Shown here: in pieces, positions 46,889-55,850 of the stretch
Layout: every line of letters begins with the position of its first letter
How positions within the stretch are numbered: position 1 is the first letter of the stretch
NCBI GenBank assembly: GCA_028281105.1
Contig: JANQKQ010000019.1
Location: 1 to 60,021, forward strand
Length of the DNA: 60,021 nt
Source: Rhizobiaceae bacterium
GTDB taxonomy: Bacteria; Pseudomonadota; Alphaproteobacteria; Rhizobiales; Rhizobiaceae
Direction of reading: 5' to 3'
Notes under the pieces: generated by a model
What the model was told of the DNA's origin: nothing
The model's database searches: none
What the model saw: only the letters and a program-made list of their open reading frames with translations
Made by a program: the position numbers and the translations under genes

Positions 46889-47734
46889 ATGGAATGGCTG
46901 GTTGACAACAAGATCCCGATCGGCCGCTGGGCCAAAACAGGCGTCGACTGGCTGATCGACAACGCCGGCTTCGTCTTCGACTGGTTCTCGGTCCAGCTCG
47001 AACGGGTCATCTTCGCGCTGCTGTGGTGCCTGCAGACGCCGCACCCCTTCGTCATCGTGGCGCTGGCCGCCGCGCTCGGCTGGTGGCTGAAGCGGTCCGT
47101 CGCGTTTACCGTCTTCGTCGTCGCGGTGCTGCTGCTGATCATCAACCAGGGCTATTGGGAGGAGACCACCGAGACCCTGTCGCTGGTGGTCGCCGCCTCC
47201 ATCGTGTGCATGGTCGTCGGCGTACCGGTCGGGGTGGCCGCCGCGCACAATCGGAGGTTTTCCGCCTTCCTGCGGCCGATCCTCGACCTGATGCAGACGA
47301 TCCCCACCTTCGTCTACCTGATCCCGGCGCTGATCCTGTTCGGGCTGGGCATGGTGCCCGGCCTCATCGCCACAGTGATCTTCGCGATCCCCGCGCCGAT
47401 CCGGCTGACCGAACTGGGGGTCAAATCGACCCCGACGCCGCTGATCGAGGCCGGCCAGGCGTTCGGCGCCACCCCCCGGCAACTGCTGTGGAAGGTGGAG
47501 CTGCCCTATGCGTTTCCCTCGATCATGGCGGGGCTCACCCAGACCATCATGCTATCGCTATCGATGGTAGTGATCGCCGCCCTGGTCGGCGCCGACGGGC
47601 TCGGCGTGCCCACATTGCGCGCGCTCAACACGGTCAACATCGCCAAGGGCTTCGAGGTCGGCGTGGTGATCGTGCTGATCGCCATCCTGCTCGACCGGTT
47701 CCTGCGCAACGAGAAGGGCGCGCGGGGGCGATGA
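46889..47734 (+). CDS. choW: Choline ABC transporter permease
   Basis: A 281-residue permease with about six hydrophobic segments and the inner-membrane loop EAGQAFGATPRQLLWKVELP. VGVPVGVAAAHNRRFSAFLR and LDLMQTIPTFVYLIPALILF are typical of ProW/ChoW. It sits between choX and choV, and its stop overlaps the choV start (ATGA). Function: the membrane channel for choline import. Confidence 0.92.
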   Translation: MEWLVDNKIPIGRWAKTGVDWLIDNAGFVFDWFSVQLERVIFALLWCLQTPHPFVIVALAAALGWWLKRSVAFTVFVVAVLLLIINQGYWEETTETLSLVVAASIVCMVVGVPVGVAAAHNRRFSAFLRPILDLMQTIPTFVYLIPALILFGLGMVPGLIATVIFAIPAPIRLTELGVKSTPTPLIEAGQAFGATPRQLLWKVELPYAFPSIMAGLTQTIMLSLSMVVIAALVGADGLGVPTLRALNTVNIAKGFEVGVVIVLIAILLDRFLRNEKGARGR

Positions 47735-48765
47735 GCGAGGCGGCCGTCCAGTTCGACAATGTCGACATCGTCTTCGGCCCGCGACCGGCCCAGGCGCTGG
47801 CGATGATCGATCGTGGCGCCAGCCGCGAGGAAATCCAGGAGCAGACCGGCCAGATTCTCGGCGTCGCCGGCGCCAGCCTAGACGTGCACGAGGGCGAGAT
47901 CGTCGTGCTGATGGGCCTGTCAGGCTCGGGCAAGTCGACGCTGCTGCGCGCGGTCAACCGTCTTAATCCGATTACGCGCGGCGCGGTGCGAGTGCGCAGC
48001 GGTGAAGACCTCACCGATCTGGCCACCTGCTCGGCCCAGGAGCTGCGGCGACTGCGGCTCGGCCAGATCGCCATGGTGTTCCAGCAGTTCGCGCTGTTGC
48101 CGTGGCGCACCGTGGCCGAGAATGTGGGCCTGGGCCTTGAACTTGCCGGGATGAGCGCGACCGAGATTCGCACCAAAGTCGGCGAACAGCTGGAACTGGT
48201 GGGGCTGGCAGGCTGGGCCGATAAGCAGGTCCAGGAGTTGTCGGGTGGGATGCAGCAGCGCGTCGGCCTGGCGCGCGCGTTCGCCACCGCCGCGCCGATC
48301 CTGCTGATGGACGAGCCCTATTCGGCGCTCGACCCGCTGATCCGCGCCCGCCTGCAGGACGAACTGATCGATCTGCAGAAGCGGCTCAAGCGCACCATCG
48401 TCTTCGTCAGCCACGACCTCGACGAGGCGATCAAGATCGGCAACCGCATCGCCATCATGGAGGGCGGGCGCATCGTCCAATGCGGCACGCCGCAAGAGAT
48501 TTTGAACGAGCCGGCCAACGACTATGTGGCCGATTTCGTCGCTCACATGAACCCGCTCGCGGTGATGACCGCCTACGATGCCATGCGCCCACGCGACGCC
48601 AGGCGCAAGGGCGACAAAAAGGCCCCCGTGGTGCCGCGCGATATGAAGCTGCGCGAGGTGATGGCGCTGCAACTGGATGCGGGAACGGCGATCTATGTGG
48701 GCGAGGGTGAACGCATTATCGGTGTCATCGAAGCCAAGGACATTCACCGTTCATTGTTGAAATAG
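47731..48765 (+). CDS. choV: Choline ABC transporter ATP-binding protein
   Basis: A 344-residue ABC ATPase with a ChoV-like N-terminus (FDNVDIVFGPRPAQALAMID, then RGASREEIQEQTG). Walker A is GLSGSGKSTLL, Q-loop VFQQFALLPW, signature LSGGMQQRVGLARAF, Walker B ILLMDEPYSALDP. The C-terminal ~80 residues resemble a shortened regulatory extension rather than a full CBS pair. ATG 47731 overlaps choW. Confidence 0.93.
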   Translation: MSEAAVQFDNVDIVFGPRPAQALAMIDRGASREEIQEQTGQILGVAGASLDVHEGEIVVLMGLSGSGKSTLLRAVNRLNPITRGAVRVRSGEDLTDLATCSAQELRRLRLGQIAMVFQQFALLPWRTVAENVGLGLELAGMSATEIRTKVGEQLELVGLAGWADKQVQELSGGMQQRVGLARAFATAAPILLMDEPYSALDPLIRARLQDELIDLQKRLKRTIVFVSHDLDEAIKIGNRIAIMEGGRIVQCGTPQEILNEPANDYVADFVAHMNPLAVMTAYDAMRPRDARRKGDKKAPVVPRDMKLREVMALQLDAGTAIYVGEGERIIGVIEAKDIHRSLLK

Positions 48766-48778
48766 GGTGGCGCACGCC

Positions 48779-50296
48779 ATGAGCACGAAGCCGAACATTC
48801 TGATCTTCATGGTCGACCAGCTCAACGGTACGCTGTTTCCCGACGGGCCGGCCGACTTCCTGCACGTGCCCAACCTGCGGCGCCTGGCCGAACGTTCCAC
48901 CCGATTCGCCAACTGCTATACCGCGAGCCCCCTATGCGCGCCCGGCCGCGCCGCCTTCATGAGCGGGCAACTGCCCTCGCGCACCCGCGTCTACGACAAC
49001 GCCGCCGAGTTCGCCTCCGACATCCCCACCTACGCCCACCATCTGCGCGCCGCCGGCTATCACACGTGTCTTTCCGGCAAGATGCACTTCGTCGGCCCCG
49101 ACCAGTTGCACGGTTTCGAGGAGCGGCTGACCACCGACGTCTATCCGGCCGATTTCGGCTGGACGCCGGACTATCGCCGCCAGGGCGAGCGCATCGACTG
49201 GTGGTATCACAATATGGGCTCGGTGGTCGGCGCCGGGGTCGGCGAGATCACCAACCAGCTCGAATATGACGATGAGGTGGCGGCCAACGCGATCGCAAAG
49301 GTCTATGACCTGGCGCGCGGCCATGATGAGCGGCCTTGGTGTCTTACGGTCAGTTTCACCCACCCGCATGATCCCTATGTGGCGCGGCGCAAGTTCTGGG
49401 ACCTGTACGCCGACTGCGAACACCTGCAGCCGCAGGTGCCGGCGATGGATTTCGACGATCACGACCCGCACGCCCAGCGGATTTTCCGCGCCAACGACTG
49501 GCTCAACTACGACGTGACCGAGGAAGACGTGGAACGTTCGCGGCGCGCCTACTTCGCCAACATCTCCTATCTTGACGACAAGATCGGCAAGGTGATGGAA
49601 GCGCTTACCTCGACACTTCAGGACGAGCGCACGATCGTCCTGTTCTGCTCGGACCATGGCGACATGCTGGGCGAGCGCGGGCTGTGGTTCAAGATGTGCT
49701 TCTACGACGGGTCGTCACGGGTGCCGCTGATGATCGCCGCGCCCGACTTGAAGGCTGGCCAAGTCGAAACCCCGGTGTCTAATCTCGACATCCTGCCGAC
49801 GCTTGCCAACCTGGCCGGGATCGATCTATCGCAGATCGAGGCCTGGACCGATGGCCATGACTTGGCGCCCATTGCCTCCGGCGCGAGGAGGCCGGAACCG
49901 GTGCCGATGGAATACGCGGCCGAAGCCTCGCAGGCGCCGATGGTGTCGATCCGCGATAAACGCTTCAAGTTCAACCACTGCGAGATCGATCCGCCGCAGC
50001 TGTTCGACATGGACGCCGACCCGCACGAACTGACCAATCTGGCCGCCGACCCCGCCCATGCCGAGACCGTGGCCGGCTACATGGAGCAGGTGGAAGCGCG
50101 TTGGAACCTGGCCCGGTTCGATGAGCAAGTGCGCGCCAGCCAGGCCCGGCGCCTGGTGGTCTACGACGCGTTGCGCAACGGCGCCTACTATCCGTGGGAC
50201 TACCAGCCGCTGCGCGAGGCCTCAAAGCGCTACATGCGCAACCATCTGGACCTGAACGACCTGGAAGAGCGCCAGCGCTTTCCGCGCGGGGAGTGA
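48779..50296 (+). CDS. betC: Choline-sulfatase
   Basis: A 505-residue type I sulfatase releasing choline and sulfate from choline-O-sulfate. The active-site motif SPLCAPGRAAFMSG places Cys53 for conversion to formylglycine. Metal-ligand regions are IFMVDQLNGTLFPDG and FCSDHGDMLGERGLWFK. The C-terminal choline-sulfatase extension with YYPWDYQPLREAS is present. No signal peptide is seen, so it acts in the cytoplasm. ATG 48779 is preferred to GTG 48767. It ends the choXWV-betC unit. Confidence 0.93.
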   Translation: MSTKPNILIFMVDQLNGTLFPDGPADFLHVPNLRRLAERSTRFANCYTASPLCAPGRAAFMSGQLPSRTRVYDNAAEFASDIPTYAHHLRAAGYHTCLSGKMHFVGPDQLHGFEERLTTDVYPADFGWTPDYRRQGERIDWWYHNMGSVVGAGVGEITNQLEYDDEVAANAIAKVYDLARGHDERPWCLTVSFTHPHDPYVARRKFWDLYADCEHLQPQVPAMDFDDHDPHAQRIFRANDWLNYDVTEEDVERSRRAYFANISYLDDKIGKVMEALTSTLQDERTIVLFCSDHGDMLGERGLWFKMCFYDGSSRVPLMIAAPDLKAGQVETPVSNLDILPTLANLAGIDLSQIEAWTDGHDLAPIASGARRPEPVPMEYAAEASQAPMVSIRDKRFKFNHCEIDPPQLFDMDADPHELTNLAADPAHAETVAGYMEQVEARWNLARFDEQVRASQARRLVVYDALRNGAYYPWDYQPLREASKRYMRNHLDLNDLEERQRFPRGE

Positions 50297-50351
50297 ATTG
50301 GGCGCGATGAGGGCTGCCGGTGGTTGTCGAGGCGTCGCGGCCCCAACCTTT

Positions 50352-50377
50352 GCCCCTCCCCAACAAGGGGGAGGGGG
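50352..50377. repeat. C/G-rich inverted repeat (CCCCTCCCC type)
   Basis: CCCCTCCCC-AACA-AGGGGGAGGGG near-perfect hairpin in the betC-mttB spacer; similar to the element at 35621. Confidence 0.6.
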
Positions 50378-50402
50378 ACCTAGGCCGTGCCATTGTCTCC
50401 TC

Positions 50403-50500
50403 CGTCATCCTCGCCCTTGTGGCGAGGATCTAAACACCTCTCCGACCCAACGGCCTGTCGGCAACGGGATTAGATCCTCGCCACAAGGGCGAGGATGACG
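50403..50500. repeat. Double-hairpin intergenic repeat, copy 4
   Basis: A 98-bp element starting CGTCATCCTCGCCCTTGTGG and ending GGGCGAGGATGACG. Its outer 27 or so bases on each side are nearly perfect inverted repeats of each other, so the whole element can also fold as one long hairpin. Confidence 0.88.
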
Positions 50501-50611
50501 CCGTTGATTTGGACGAGCGCTCGCCACAGAACCTTCCCTTCCCCTGGTGGGGAGACAATGAGGGTGGGTGGAAAGCCATGTTGTGCGAACCTTTGCCGGT
50601 TGGCATCTCCT

Positions 50612-52153
50612 TCACGCCGCGATCGCATTCTCCGGCAAACGGATCGGCAACGCCACACGGATCGCTGCGTCGGTCTCTGCCGGCAGGGCGGCCGGGTTCG
50701 GCATCGCCAGCAGGCGGTTCTTCTGCGCGATCGCCGTGTCGATCAGATCCGGCTTGCCCACTTCCGCCCATTCCTTCGGGCTGGTGCGGTCGCCGACCAC
50801 CGGATACAGGTATTCCGACTGCATCAGGCCCAGGGTCTGCTCGTGTCCCAGATAGTGGCCCGGCCCCTCCAGGCACACCTTGGCGATGGTGTCGACCGCC
50901 ATCTTTTCGGCAGTCACCTCGATGCCGCGCACGCAGCGCAGGCATTGGCCGATCATGTCGTTGTCGATGATCATGCTCTCCAGGCAGAAGCCCAGCAGCG
51001 AGGCGTGCATGCCGATGCTCTCATAGACCATGTTGAGACCGGCCAGCCCCGCCATCACGTTGGAGATGGCCTTCTCGTAGCCCGCCTGCATGTCAGGCAG
51101 TTTGGCATCGGCGATGCCGGCGGCCGAGCCGGTCGGCAGACGATAGTAGTTGCCCATCTGCGCGCAGGCCGCGGTCAGCAGCGCCTGTTCGCCCGAGCCG
51201 CCCGACATGGCGCCGGAGCGAAGGTCGGAGACGAACGGCCAGGTGCCGAAGATCGCCGGATGGCCGGGCGCGATCGAATTGACATAGACGACGCCGGCCA
51301 GGCATTCGGCCACCGCCTGGACGATAGCGCCGGCGATCGGCGCGGGCGAGGTGGCGCCGGCCTGGCCGGCCGATAAAAGCAGCACCGGCATGCCGCCGGC
51401 GATGCACGCCTCCATCGCCTCGCAGGATTCGGTGGCGAATTTCAGCGGCGGCACGACGAAGCAGTTGGTGTTGGAAACGAACGGGCGGGCACGCCAGGCC
51501 TGCTCGGAACCGGCCACCAGATGCAGCAGCTCGAACACGCCGCTCACGTGGTCGGCGTGCACGAAAGAAGTGCCCACATGTTTGGTGGTGCCGGCGATGC
51601 ATGCGTACAGCGTGTTGATGTCGAGTTCGTAATTGTCCTCGATGTCGCGGGCCACCATCGGCCTCTGGAAGAAGTGCACGTGCTCCAGGGCTTCCGCCAG
51701 CCGCGCGGCGGCGAACAGGTCGGCTAACGTGGAGTCACGATACTCGCGGGTCTTGATGTCGATCAGATGCACGGCGGCGCCGGCGGTGCCGTAATGTACC
51801 TTGTAGGGCGACAGCGTCAGGTCATGCGCAGGGGAGCGCCCGTGCAGCACCAGATCGCGCGCCGCTTGCTCCAACATCGTCTCCACCAGTGCCGATGGGA
51901 AACGCAGCCGGCCGTCTTCGCCGAGTATCGCGCCGGCGGCGGTCATCGACGCGACGCCGCTTTCGGGCGCATCGGCCAGGCCGATCTCCTCGAGCACCTT
52001 CAGCGCTGAGCCATGGATGGCGCGCATGTCGTCTTCGCTCAATGGCCGGTAAGTGCCGCCTGCCATGCCGGCGCGTACCGGGCGCAACTCATCGGCCAGC
52101 GGCGCGGCGCGCTCGGCGATGCGGGCCTGTCTTCCTCCCGAACGTCTGGCCAT
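50612..52153 (-). CDS. MttB-family (trimethylamine/glycine betaine-type) methyltransferase, non-pyrrolysine
   Basis: A 513-residue member of the trimethylamine methyltransferase superfamily: YRPLSEDDMRAIHGSALKVL at the start, SNTNCFVVPPLKFATESCEA, GATSPAPIAGAIVQAVAECL and CLEGPGHYLGHEQTLGLMQS. There is no in-frame UAG, so it is not the pyrrolysine-containing MttB; such proteins include glycine betaine methyltransferase MtgB. These normally pass a methyl group to a corrinoid protein, and none is encoded in the window. AGGAGGAG lies just before ATG 52153. It is last in the operon after the FAD/GcvT gene (32-bp gap). Confidence 0.85.
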   Translation of the reverse strand: MARRSGGRQARIAERAAPLADELRPVRAGMAGGTYRPLSEDDMRAIHGSALKVLEEIGLADAPESGVASMTAAGAILGEDGRLRFPSALVETMLEQAARDLVLHGRSPAHDLTLSPYKVHYGTAGAAVHLIDIKTREYRDSTLADLFAAARLAEALEHVHFFQRPMVARDIEDNYELDINTLYACIAGTTKHVGTSFVHADHVSGVFELLHLVAGSEQAWRARPFVSNTNCFVVPPLKFATESCEAMEACIAGGMPVLLLSAGQAGATSPAPIAGAIVQAVAECLAGVVYVNSIAPGHPAIFGTWPFVSDLRSGAMSGGSGEQALLTAACAQMGNYYRLPTGSAAGIADAKLPDMQAGYEKAISNVMAGLAGLNMVYESIGMHASLLGFCLESMIIDNDMIGQCLRCVRGIEVTAEKMAVDTIAKVCLEGPGHYLGHEQTLGLMQSEYLYPVVGDRTSPKEWAEVGKPDLIDTAIAQKNRLLAMPNPAALPAETDAAIRVALPIRLPENAIAA

Positions 52154-52185
52154 GACGCTCCTCCTCTAATCGTGTGGTGGCTTGT

Positions 52186-54630
52186 CTACACCCGCACCCG
52201 CTCCGATTTGGGATCGTAAAGCGGCTTCAGGCTAGCGGTGGCGGCGACCCGCGAGCCCGCGATCTCGATCTCGTAGCGCGAGGCCAGCATGTCGGCGGCG
52301 CTCTCACCGGCGCTCGGCACGTAGCCGAGGCCGATCGCCGCGCCCAGATGGTGGCCGTAATTGCCCGAGGTCAGATAGGAGACGATCTCGCCGTCGCGCA
52401 CGATCGGCTCGTTGTGGTAGAGCAGCGGCTCGCCGTCTTCGAGCTTGAACTGCACCAACCGGCGCGCCAACCCCTGTTCCTTCTTGCGCAACACCGCGTC
52501 ACGGCCGATGAACTCGCCCTTGTCGGGCTTAACCGCGAAGCCCAGCCCCGCCTCCAGCACATGGTCTTCGTCGGTGATGTCGTGGCCGAAATGGCGGAAC
52601 GCCTTCTCGATTCGGCACGAATCAAGCACGTGCAGGCCGCACAGCTTCAGGCCCACGTCCGCGCCCGCCGCTTCGAGCGTCTCGAACACATGGGCCGCCT
52701 GATCCACGGACACGTAGATCTCCCAGCCCAGTTCACCCACATAGGTCACCCGGTGCGCGCGCGCGACGGCCATGCCGATCTCGATCTCGCGCATCATGCC
52801 GAACGGGTGGTGCTCGTTCGAAAAGTTGTTCGGGCTGACCCCGCCCAGCAGATCGCGCGAGGCCGGCCCCATAACGCACAGCACCGCCTCGCCGGCCGTA
52901 ACGTCGGTGATCACCACGTGACGGTCGCCCTTGTGGCGATTCATCCACGCCAGATCGCGGTACACGGTGGCCGCCGGCACCACCGCCAGAAATGCAGTGT
53001 CGCTCAACCGCGTGACCGTCAGGTCGCATTCGATGCCGCCACGGGCGTTGAGCATCTGCGTGTATACGATGCGGCCGGGCTCCACGTTCATCTGGTTGGC
53101 GCACACATGTTGCAGGAAGTCGAGCGCGTCGCGTCCCTCGATGCGCAGCTTGCCGAACGACGACATGTCGAACAGGCCGACCGCGCCGCGCACCGCCGCG
53201 TGCTCGCGCGCCGCATTGTCGAACCAGTTCTGCCGCTTCCAGCTATAGCGGTATTCACGCTCCTGGCCGGATTCGGCAAACCAGTTGGCGCGCTCCCAGC
53301 CGGCCACCTCGCCGAATACCGCGCCGCGGCTTTTGAGATGCTCGTGCAGCGGCGAGCGCCGCACCCCGCGCGCCGTTTCCGGCTGCCGGTAAGGGAAATG
53401 GTCGGCGTAAAGCAAGCCCAACGACTCCGACACGCGCGCGCGCAGATAGCTGGCGTTGGCCTGAAACGGCGCCATGCGGCGGATGTCCACGTCCCACAGA
53501 TCGAACGGCGGCTCGCCGTCCTCCATCCATTGCGCCAGCGCCATCCCGGCGCCGCCGGCCGACTGAATGCCGACCGAATTGAAGCCGCAGCAGGCCCAGA
53601 AGTTTCGGGTTTCGGGGCATTCGCCCAGATAGTAGCGGTCGTCCGGGGTGAAGCTTTCGGGCCCGTTGAAGAAGGTGTGTATGCCGGTCTCCGCCAGCAT
53701 CGGCATGCGCTCGACCGCTTTTTCCAGGATCGGCTCGAAGTGATCGAAATCCTCGGGCAGCTGATCGAAACAGAAATCCTCCGGGATGCCGTTCATGCCC
53801 CAGGGCTTGGCGTTGGGCTCGAACGCGCCTAGCAGGATCTTGCCGGCGTCTTCCTTGTAATACGCGCATTCGTCCGGCACCCGCAGGACCGGAAGATGGG
53901 TCAGCCCCGGGATGTTCTCGGTGACGATGTAAAAGTGCTCGCAGGCGTGCAGCGGGATCGACGCACCCGCCATGCGGCCGACCTCGCGCGCCCACATGCC
54001 GGCGCAGTTGACCACATGCTCGGTCTCGATGCGGAACGTCTCGCCTTTATATTCGGCGGTAACCGCCCGCACCCGTCCTGCGTCGGTGTCGATGCCGACC
54101 ACCTTGGCACCTTCGACGATGCGCGCGCCGCGATTTCTCGCGCCTTTGGCCAGGGCCTGGGCGATGTTGGCCGGATCGCCCTGACCGTCCCTGGGCAGCC
54201 AGACTGCGCCCACCACATCGGCCACGTTGATGTGCGGATAACGCTCGGTGACCTGGTTGGGTGAAATCTCCTCGATCTCGACACCGAACGCGCGCGCCAT
54301 CGACGCACCGCGATAGAGCTCCTCGCGCCGCTCCTGGGTCAGCGCCACGGTGATCGAGCCGCAGCGGCGAAAGCCGGTGGCAACTCCGGTCTCCGCTTCG
54401 AGTTCGCCATAGAGCTCCTGGGAGTATTTGGCCGCCTTGGTCATGTTGATGGTGGCCCGCAACTGTCCGATGAGACCTGCCGCATGCCAGGTGGTGCCGC
54501 AGGTCAGCTGCCTGCGTTCGAGCAGGATAACGTCGCTCCAGCCGAGCTTGCTCAGGTGGTAGGCGAGCGATGCGCCGGCAACGCCGCCGCCGATGATGAC
54601 GGCTCGCGCCTTGTCGGGCAGACTGGTCAT
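52186..54630 (-). CDS. FAD-dependent dimethylglycine/sarcosine dehydrogenase-like protein (FAD + GcvT)
   Basis: An 814-residue two-part flavoenzyme. The N-terminal DAO-type FAD domain ([21 protein letters not shown]) carries [11 protein letters not shown], with His49 at the position that covalently binds FAD in dimethylglycine dehydrogenase. The C-terminal half (about 430-814) is a GcvT-like tetrahydrofolate domain; Asp536 in GGIECDLTV matches the conserved aspartate. It would demethylate a methylated glycine and pass formaldehyde to tetrahydrofolate. ATG 54630 overlaps the upstream stop (TAATG). Dimethylglycine versus sarcosine cannot be settled. Confidence 0.85.
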   Translation of the reverse strand: MTSLPDKARAVIIGGGVAGASLAYHLSKLGWSDVILLERRQLTCGTTWHAAGLIGQLRATINMTKAAKYSQELYGELEAETGVATGFRRCGSITVALTQERREELYRGASMARAFGVEIEEISPNQVTERYPHINVADVVGAVWLPRDGQGDPANIAQALAKGARNRGARIVEGAKVVGIDTDAGRVRAVTAEYKGETFRIETEHVVNCAGMWAREVGRMAGASIPLHACEHFYIVTENIPGLTHLPVLRVPDECAYYKEDAGKILLGAFEPNAKPWGMNGIPEDFCFDQLPEDFDHFEPILEKAVERMPMLAETGIHTFFNGPESFTPDDRYYLGECPETRNFWACCGFNSVGIQSAGGAGMALAQWMEDGEPPFDLWDVDIRRMAPFQANASYLRARVSESLGLLYADHFPYRQPETARGVRRSPLHEHLKSRGAVFGEVAGWERANWFAESGQEREYRYSWKRQNWFDNAAREHAAVRGAVGLFDMSSFGKLRIEGRDALDFLQHVCANQMNVEPGRIVYTQMLNARGGIECDLTVTRLSDTAFLAVVPAATVYRDLAWMNRHKGDRHVVITDVTAGEAVLCVMGPASRDLLGGVSPNNFSNEHHPFGMMREIEIGMAVARAHRVTYVGELGWEIYVSVDQAAHVFETLEAAGADVGLKLCGLHVLDSCRIEKAFRHFGHDITDEDHVLEAGLGFAVKPDKGEFIGRDAVLRKKEQGLARRLVQFKLEDGEPLLYHNEPIVRDGEIVSYLTSGNYGHHLGAAIGLGYVPSAGESAADMLASRYEIEIAGSRVAATASLKPLYDPKSERVRV

Positions 54631-55829
54631 TACGAAGCTCTCCTGGTGGGTTTGGCGGATCGGTCGTAGCTGGCGACGCAGTCGGCGATGCGCCGCGCCA
54701 CGTCCGTCAACTGGTCCTCCGGCTGGCACAGGGAAAGCCGCACATGACCGGCCGCCGCCACGCCGAAGCTGCGCCCGGGCATCACCGCCAGTTGATGGTC
54801 GTCGAGCAGGGTCCAGGCGAAACGCTCGTCGTCGGCGTCCACCGCGCGCACGTCGACCAGCAGGTACATGCCGCCGCTGGAACCGGCGACCGCGAGCCCG
54901 TCGATGGCTTCGATCTGCCCACGCAGGTGCTCGCGTCGATGCCGATACCGCCCGGCGATATCGGCCATCACCTGACGTTCGCCCAGCGCCGAGGCCGCCG
55001 CGTGGCTGATGAAGTCGCAAATGCCGTAGGTGGAGACCAGGCTCAGCTCGGTGAGCGCTGCGATGGCATCGGTTGGTCCGGTGAGCCAGCCCACCCGCCA
55101 GCCGGTCATCGCATGGCTCTTCGACAGCGAGGTCACCACCAGCGTGCGCTTGGTCATGCCGGGCAGCGAGCGGGGGCTCAGATGGTCGCCGTCGGCAAGC
55201 GACCAGTAGACTTCATCGGAGATCAGCCACCAGTCCCGGCGCTGGCACAGGGCGGCGATTTGCTCCAGCCGCTCGCGGGTGAATATGGCGCCGGACGGAT
55301 TGTTGGGCGTGTTGATGAGCACGGCCTTGGTGCGTTCGGTGGTGGCCGCCTCGATCGCGGCGGCGTCGGGCTGGAAGCCGTCCTCGGCCTTGCAGTCGAC
55401 GATGGAAAATTCGGCTCCCACCGCCGCGAAGGTTCCCGGAAACGTGGCGTAGTAGGGCGACAGCACGATCGCATGGTCGCCGGGCTCCAGCGCCGCGCTG
55501 GCCGCGCAGAACAGCGCCGGCTGGCCACCGGGCGTCACCAGTACTTCTTCCGCCTTGGTCGGCACGCCGGTGCTTTGGCTGGCGATCGCCGCCATGGCGG
55601 CGCGCAGCTCCGGCAGGCCTGCCAGGTCGGTGTAGTGGTGGTGGCCGGCGCGCACGGCTTCCACGCAGGCCTCGACGATGGGGTCGGGCGTGGGGAAGTC
55701 GTGATCACCGATCGCCGCGAACAGGATATCCTCGCCGGCGCGGGATCGCTCGATCGCGCTCAGATATACCTGCCAGCCGGCCATGCCGTGGCTGGCGATG
55801 TTGCGCACTCGTTGCGAGATTTGCGGCAT
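54630..55829 (-). CDS. Class I/II PLP-dependent aminotransferase
   Basis: A 399-residue fold-type I aminotransferase. [20 protein letters not shown] is followed by [35 protein letters not shown], the Asp/Tyr segment [10 protein letters not shown] and the PLP-lysine in [19 protein letters not shown]. The branch is aspartate-aminotransferase-like, but the amino donor is unknown. It is coupled on both sides to FAD/GcvT genes, so it probably acts on a product or by-product of the same pathway. AGGAGAG lies upstream of ATG 55829. Confidence 0.87.
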   Translation of the reverse strand: MPQISQRVRNIASHGMAGWQVYLSAIERSRAGEDILFAAIGDHDFPTPDPIVEACVEAVRAGHHHYTDLAGLPELRAAMAAIASQSTGVPTKAEEVLVTPGGQPALFCAASAALEPGDHAIVLSPYYATFPGTFAAVGAEFSIVDCKAEDGFQPDAAAIEAATTERTKAVLINTPNNPSGAIFTRERLEQIAALCQRRDWWLISDEVYWSLADGDHLSPRSLPGMTKRTLVVTSLSKSHAMTGWRVGWLTGPTDAIAALTELSLVSTYGICDFISHAAASALGERQVMADIAGRYRHRREHLRGQIEAIDGLAVAGSSGGMYLLVDVRAVDADDERFAWTLLDDHQLAVMPGRSFGVAAAGHVRLSLCQPEDQLTDVARRIADCVASYDRSAKPTRRAS

Positions 55830-55850
55830 GATCGTATCTCTCCTGACCCG

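Larger units (their letters stand above)
50297..50611. other. Convergent spacer between betC and the mttB-like gene
   Basis: 315 bp with no credible gene. It contains a C/G-rich inverted repeat, double-hairpin repeat copy 4, and a second C/G-rich inverted repeat (CTTCCCCTGGTGGGGAG). It probably ends both transcripts. Confidence 0.7.

Noticed and set aside
45623-47482. 619-codon minus-strand open frame over choX and choW
   Set aside because: Antisense to two recognisable transporter genes and through the regulatory region.
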